A stretch of 9,447 bases of DNA, taken from the NCBI GenBank assembly GCA_015232935.1, contig JADFYT010000074.1, forward strand, positions 1 through 9,447, given 5' to 3'. Source of the DNA: Desulfamplus sp. Its GTDB lineage: Bacteria > Desulfobacterota > Desulfobacteria > Desulfobacterales > Desulfobacteraceae. The translations under genes were made by a program, and so were the position numbers. The first letter of the stretch is position 1. Every line of letters starts with the position of its first letter. Shown here piece by piece: positions 6,054-9,447 of the stretch. The notes under the pieces are model-generated. The model ran no database searches. It saw only the letters and a program-made list of their open reading frames with translations, and was not told where the DNA came from.

Positions 6054-7270
6054 TTTTTTTCAACTGATTCAAGCCATCTGCTGCCCCCGGCAGAAGCAGC
6101 CGGATCAAGCCCCTGAATAACCTTGATATAGTCTTGCCCACTCTTTTTGATGCCATTTTCAACTGCAATCAAAAATGGTTCCGGAGGAGGATTGTTCACC
6201 GATCTGCTTTTTTCCAGAATTGTTTGTGCAGTCTTCCACCCTTCAGTTAAAAAATAACCCCACTGTTGAATTACGGCATCATGTTCTTCTACCGCCGCTG
6301 TTATCCTGCCGCTATTTCGTGACAACAACAGCTCTTTTGATGTCTCAAGTCTGCCAACAAAATCGTGAAGTCGCTTTATCCGCTCATCAATTGCAGCTTC
6401 AAGTGTCTGCTTCATGCCCATAAGCAGATGCTCTGAAAAAAGTTCTGATACAAAAAGATGCCTTATATGAACATACCAGCTCATAAGGCTGGTAAGTCCC
6501 GCTATATAAAGAATATTGTTCTTAAATAACCGTCCGGCATTGGAGTATATGCCAGGCTTTCTCTCAAGAACCGCGTCTCGCATGCCACCTCCAAACATAA
6601 GCCTGTCCGGCTCTTCAATATCTTTTCTCCAGATGGTTCCAGCGGCGGTAACCGATCCAAAAGGCAGTCGGCAAGGCCCCACAAGTCCTCCCTGGCCTCC
6701 AAGAAAAACAGGCCTGCTTTTAAGCATGACACCCTGATATACATTTCCAAGCATTGATGGTGTTGCCTTATCCTGATTCGGGGTATAATTAAAATGAATA
6801 AAGGAGCTTCCAACCTCACTGTGATCTTTTCGGCTGGTTCCACCTGCCATGAGGCAGTCACAAAAATTAACTACGCTCCCTAACGTGACAAAAGGGAAAA
6901 GAATGGTCTGCTTCAATCCAACGGTGTGTGCAGCACTTGCCCCCTCCTCCAGAATGGTACCTCCCCTGACATGAGCACCTGAGCCAAAACTGTTTTGCCC
7001 CACAAATACACATTTCTGGAAAAATCCCCCATTAAGGCGTGAACCATAACCCACAAGGACATTGTCCAGGGTCACCGGAGATTCAAATCCGAGAGTTACA
7101 TCTGGCATGATCAGGGTGCTTTTACCCATAATCCTTGTACCAGGATAAATGATAACATTTTCTCCTGAAATTCTTGACACATCAACATCCTCACCAACAA
7201 ATACAGACTCAGGAACAGGAATTTTAACTCCTTTATCCATAAGTGATTTTACTTTTGTCTGATTATTCAT
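6020..7270 (-). CDS. GlmU-like left-handed beta-helix protein, acetyltransferase half only
   Basis: The 416-residue product has hexapeptide-type beta-helix repeats from about residue 20 to 215. Segment 131-217 lines up with the GlmU acetyltransferase active-site region. GSVVNF aligns with GSKVNH, VGSSFIHFNYTP with IGAGTITCNYDG, and LVGPCRLPFGSVTAAGTIWRKD with LVAPVTVGxGxxIAAGTTVTRD. The GlmU uridylyltransferase domain, with its GxGTRM loop, is absent. Phe136 sits where GlmU has its catalytic His (E. coli H363); D149-H150 nearby might substitute. Residues about 250-416 form a separate, mostly helical, charged region that I do not recognise. No signal peptide or membrane segment is evident, so it is probably cytoplasmic. 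A role in UDP-sugar or acyl transfer is inference. Such proteins are often labelled UDP-GlcNAc pyrophosphorylase, which this sequence does not support. The ATG at 7270 has only a weak upstream ribosome-binding site. Alternative start: Met11. Confidence 0.75.
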   Translation of the reverse strand: MNNQTKVKSLMDKGVKIPVPESVFVGEDVDVSRISGENVIIYPGTRIMGKSTLIMPDVTLGFESPVTLDNVLVGYGSRLNGGFFQKCVFVGQNSFGSGAHVRGGTILEEGASAAHTVGLKQTILFPFVTLGSVVNFCDCLMAGGTSRKDHSEVGSSFIHFNYTPNQDKATPSMLGNVYQGVMLKSRPVFLGGQGGLVGPCRLPFGSVTAAGTIWRKDIEEPDRLMFGGGMRDAVLERKPGIYSNAGRLFKNNILYIAGLTSLMSWYVHIRHLFVSELFSEHLLMGMKQTLEAAIDERIKRLHDFVGRLETSKELLLSRNSGRITAAVEEHDAVIQQWGYFLTEGWKTAQTILEKSRSVNNPPPEPFLIAVENGIKKSGQDYIKVIQGLDPAASAGGSRWLESVEKKLCHENAFSFS

Positions 7271-7439
7271 AAAACAGGTTCCCGATATATATCCGTTTTG
7301 ATTTCTATTGTGATATCATAACCTTTTGCATTGAATTTTATTTTGCCCTGTTGTACTCTTGTCCACCTTCAAAACCTGCAGATATGGAGTGTCAAAAGTG
7401 CAATTTTGTAAAAAAAAATCTTACCTGATTAACAAGACA
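7271..7439. other. Divergent intergenic region between beta-helix and PilZ genes
   Basis: This AT-rich gap should hold both divergent promoters, but no convincing pair of -35 and -10 boxes was found for either gene. Small features are the palindromes TGATATCA (about 7311-7318) and CTGCAG, and a short CAAAA/TTTTG hairpin before an A-run near 7415. An in-frame TTG at 7359 extends the PilZ frame, but the extension has no domain features. Confidence 0.35.
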
Positions 7440-8009
7440 ATGATTATGTCAAAGCATCAGTTATTAATCATGCTTGAGAATTTTCCGGGTCTCGATCTTG
7501 AAGCACTGCTCATCAAGGAGATTATAAATATTGATGATAATGATGAAACAGCATTGACTCATCTTGTTGATGTTGTCGATTCCATTATAAATTCAACAGA
7601 TAGACAAACAAATATATCTGACTATCAGCAAGAGCCTTATGACCCCTGTATCATGGAGTATCAAAAATCGAAATTTGACATTGACGATCAGTCAATCATG
7701 CTTGCCAACAGGAGAGCCGCCTCCAGAAAATCTGTCTGCATGGACGTTCAGATTGTAAGGAATGACAAGACATCGCTCGAAGAGTGCATTGATATCTCTG
7801 CAAGCGGCATGTTTGTCAGAACTGACGAGGAATTTTCTCCTGACGAGGATATCACTGTGTCCATGATGATTTCACATAATGACATACAAGAAAAGCTTAC
7901 GCTTGAAAGCAAAGTGGTCAGAACTCCCGGCAACGGAGTCGGGATACAGTTCAATTCAAATGATTGCAAAAACAGATCAAGACTGGAAGAGCTTCTGAAA
8001 AAACTGTAA
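7440..8009 (+). CDS. PilZ-domain protein, probable cyclic-di-GMP receptor
   Basis: The C-terminal half (about residues 88-185) is a PilZ domain. RAASR (R92-R96) fits the RxxxR ligand motif and DISASG (118-123) fits D/NxSxxG; both are intact. A beta-rich stretch ending in VVRTPGNGVGIQFNS follows, as in other PilZ proteins. Cyclic-di-GMP binding is therefore likely; the output is unknown. The N-terminal 85 residues are acidic and probably helical (LEALLIKEIINIDDNDETALTHLVDVV in part) and are not a domain I recognise; they may contact a partner protein. No signal peptide or membrane segment is seen. The start is uncertain: ATG at 7440 or 7446 (189 or 187 residues), neither with a strong ribosome-binding site. 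It is divergent from the beta-helix gene and convergent with fabH, so probably monocistronic. Confidence 0.85.
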   Translation: MIMSKHQLLIMLENFPGLDLEALLIKEIINIDDNDETALTHLVDVVDSIINSTDRQTNISDYQQEPYDPCIMEYQKSKFDIDDQSIMLANRRAASRKSVCMDVQIVRNDKTSLEECIDISASGMFVRTDEEFSPDEDITVSMMISHNDIQEKLTLESKVVRTPGNGVGIQFNSNDCKNRSRLEELLKKL

Positions 8010-8027
8010 TCCCGTTGCAATCCCTAC

Positions 8028-8063
8028 CATGAAAGCAGAGCCCTGTTTTTCATGAACCAGGGC
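8028..8063. repeat. CATGAAA-type inverted repeat, copy 4, with pseudoknot potential
   Basis: CATGAAA (8028-8034) pairs with TTTCATG (8048-8054). Within its loop, GCCCTG (8040-8045) is complementary to CAGGGC (8058-8063) downstream. The two stems are interleaved, so they form an H-type pseudoknot or two competing hairpins. It begins 19 bases after the PilZ stop, between converging genes. A terminator-like or RNA 3'-end role is plausible, but no T-tract follows. Confidence 0.5.
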
Positions 8064-8071
8064 AGCCAGAA

Positions 8072-8096
8072 AACATCCATACTTGAACATCCATAC
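8072..8096. repeat. 11-bp direct repeat, 14-bp period
   Basis: AACATCCATAC occurs at 8072-8082 and again at 8086-8096, separated by TTG. It lies between the converging PilZ and fabH genes. No function is apparent. Confidence 0.7.
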
Positions 8097-8150
8097 CTAT
8101 AGACAGGCGGTATGCTCAACACTCATCACCATGGAAGAACCCGCAATCCG

Positions 8151-9167
8151 TTAAAACCTGTACAGAACGCTGCCCCATGTAAATCCTGCACCAAATCCTA
8201 TAAACATAACCGTGTCGCCATTTTTTCCAACAAGATTTTGCTCCAAAGCCTCATCAAGGGCAATGGGAATGCTTGCGGCTGTGGTGTTTCCATATTTTTG
8301 AATATTATTGAATATCTTTGCCTCATCAATCTTCATGAACTGCTGGTATGCCTGGTTTATTCTCAAATTTGCCTGATGAGGAAAAACAAGATCAATATCA
8401 TCAATAGTCATGCCGGCTTTTTCCAGAACTTCCTTTGTAACCAGAGGAAGTTTTTTTACAGCGGTTTTAAATACAGATTTCCCGTTCATCACCGGATAAT
8501 ATCGTGCCGTCTCATCTCCTTCCAGACCCAAAGCCATTCGGTCAGGGAGACGGGAGGCCGGAAGCTCTGTCATAAGTGCATCTGCCCCTTTGCCGTCCGC
8601 ATGTAACGCTGATGCCAAAACTCCAATATTCTCATCAGTCTCAACCCCCTCCACGCAGACTGCTCCTGCACCGTCACCAAACAGGACAGCAACGTCCCTG
8701 CCTCTTGTGGTCTTGTCAAGACCCGTGCTGTGTACCTCTGCCCCTACAATCAGAATTTTATTTGCAAGCCCGCTTTTAATGTACGCATCCGCAGTTGCAA
8801 GGCTGTAAAGAAATCCTGTGCACTGTTGACGGATATCAATAGCCGGGGTTGAATCAAGTCCAAGTTTGGCCTGCAACAGGCAGCCTGAACCAGGAAAAAA
8901 AATATCAGGACTCAAGGTTGCAAATATTATAAAGTCAATATCCTCGGGTTTCCATCCAGCTTTTTCCAATGCCTTGCAAGATGCCTCAAGCCCAAGATCA
9001 GACGCCCCCATTGTTTGGCCTTCGGGTATCCAGTAACGCTGTTTGATACCCGTTCTCTGCTGTATCCACTCATCAGAGGTATCCATCATCCCTGCAAGGT
9101 CATTATTTGTAACAAGACGTGACGGGAGTGCTCTTCCGGTTCCTTTTATAACAGTTTTTTTTGCCAT
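8151..9167 (-). CDS. fabH: 3-oxoacyl-[acyl-carrier-protein] synthase III (KAS III)
   Basis: KAS III condenses an acyl-CoA, usually acetyl-CoA, with malonyl-ACP to start fatty-acid synthesis in the cytoplasm. The 338-residue product is of usual size and has the full Cys-His-Asn triad. These are Cys116 in DIRQQCTGF, His264 in FPHQANLRI and Asn294 in KYGNTTAASIP. The N-terminal TSDEWIQQRTGIKQR motif and the FGDGAGA motif are also typical. The ATG at 9167 has GAGGA (9184-9180) upstream at about 12 bases. The gene stands alone, away from other fab genes, with a probable promoter about 150 bases upstream. Stand-alone KAS III paralogues can prefer other primers, so acetyl-CoA specificity cannot be read from sequence here. 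It is convergent with the PilZ gene. Confidence 0.95.
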   Translation of the reverse strand: MAKKTVIKGTGRALPSRLVTNNDLAGMMDTSDEWIQQRTGIKQRYWIPEGQTMGASDLGLEASCKALEKAGWKPEDIDFIIFATLSPDIFFPGSGCLLQAKLGLDSTPAIDIRQQCTGFLYSLATADAYIKSGLANKILIVGAEVHSTGLDKTTRGRDVAVLFGDGAGAVCVEGVETDENIGVLASALHADGKGADALMTELPASRLPDRMALGLEGDETARYYPVMNGKSVFKTAVKKLPLVTKEVLEKAGMTIDDIDLVFPHQANLRINQAYQQFMKIDEAKIFNNIQKYGNTTAASIPIALDEALEQNLVGKNGDTVMFIGFGAGFTWGSVLYRF

Positions 9168-9314
9168 TTCTTATATGCTTCCTCAATTTTGAGTCTATAT
9201 TTTCTATGAATTTCAGATTTGTCATCGGTTTGTTAGTCCATAGATTTCAGTCTTTTTTCCTTGTTTTTCCGTAATGCTGATTTTGGCTGATCCGCCCTTA
9301 CAGAGACTATCCTT

Positions 9315-9341
9315 ATTATAGTAATTTATCTGTCAATGCAA
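9315..9341 (-). promoter_or_regulatory. Probable fabH promoter
   Basis: On the minus strand a perfect TATAAT (9320-9315) is preceded by TTGCAT (9341-9336) at a short 15-base spacing. TCTTGC at 17 bases is the alternative -35. It would give a leader of about 140 bases before fabH. Confidence 0.45.
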
Positions 9342-9405
9342 GATATGTTAAACATAAATCGTCTCGGATCAACTCAATCTCCATATTCGGATTTCTCTGT
9401 TTCCC

Positions 9406-9434
9406 TTGACATGTCCAAGTTATTCCATTACAAA
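9406..9434 (+). promoter_or_regulatory. Probable plus-strand promoter reading out of the window
   Basis: TTGACA (9406-9411) and TACAAA (9429-9434) are separated by exactly 17 bases. No gene starts before the window ends, so the downstream target is not visible. Confidence 0.45.
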
Positions 9435-9447
9435 ATTTAAATCATTA

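Noticed and set aside
7385..7410. Sigma54 (-24/-12) promoter before the PilZ gene
   Set aside because: GG and GC occur but are 12 bases apart, not 10, and the flanking consensus is missing.
7359..7439. TTG start adding 27 residues to the PilZ protein
   Set aside because: The added stretch is Cys/Lys-rich and featureless, with no ribosome-binding site, and lies in what should be the promoter region.
8112..8606. 164-codon plus-strand open frame
   Set aside because: It lies almost wholly antisense to the confident fabH gene and has no family features; a shadow frame.
9050..9210. Small minus-strand frame (ATG ACA AAT CTG ...) of about 40 codons running into fabH out of frame
   Set aside because: No ribosome-binding site, most of its length overlaps fabH, and the composition looks like chance.

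Overview
The window looks like a chromosomal housekeeping segment from a Gram-negative, diderm bacterium. The best guess is a sulfate-reducing member of the Desulfobacterales (former Deltaproteobacteria). This rests on the neighbourhood leuS-lptE next to rpsT|murJ, an LPS-transport lipoprotein gene, protein sequence style and moderate GC content. It is inferred from gene content and not from a database search. No rRNA, tRNA, CRISPR array, transposase or phage gene was seen. There are eight confident protein genes.

Layout. (1) Bases 1-143 are a leader region with two small hairpins. leuS (leucyl-tRNA synthetase) and lptE (LPS-assembly lipoprotein) follow as an overlapping pair. (2) lptE converges on rpsT (ribosomal protein S20, minus strand), and a long perfect hairpin between them can terminate transcription in both directions. 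(3) rpsT diverges from murJ (lipid II flippase); the rpsT -35 box overlaps the murJ ribosome-binding site. (4) 118 bases after murJ comes a small ftsB-like divisome gene on the same strand. (5) ftsB converges on a minus-strand gene for a 416-residue left-handed beta-helix protein that resembles only the acetyltransferase half of GlmU. (6) That gene diverges from a PilZ-domain (cyclic-di-GMP-binding type) gene, which converges on fabH (ketoacyl-ACP synthase III, minus strand). (7) The last 280 bases hold the probable fabH promoter and a good promoter pointing out of the window on the plus strand.

The shared theme is envelope growth: LPS export (lptE), peptidoglycan precursor flipping (murJ), septal assembly (ftsB), fatty-acid initiation (fabH) and perhaps amino-sugar or acyl chemistry (beta-helix protein). 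Two translation genes (leuS, rpsT) are mixed in.

The least expected signals are non-coding. A short inverted-repeat motif (CATGAAA ... TTTCATG, 26-28 bases end to end) occurs four times, always at or near gene ends or leaders. One copy forms the 3' end of the beta-helix gene and another can fold as an H-type pseudoknot. Other oddities are a 14-codon repeated insert near the leuS C-terminus, three probable TTG start codons in a row (rpsT, murJ, ftsB), and a GlmU-like fold in which the expected catalytic histidine position reads as phenylalanine. I do not see a clear new multi-gene system.
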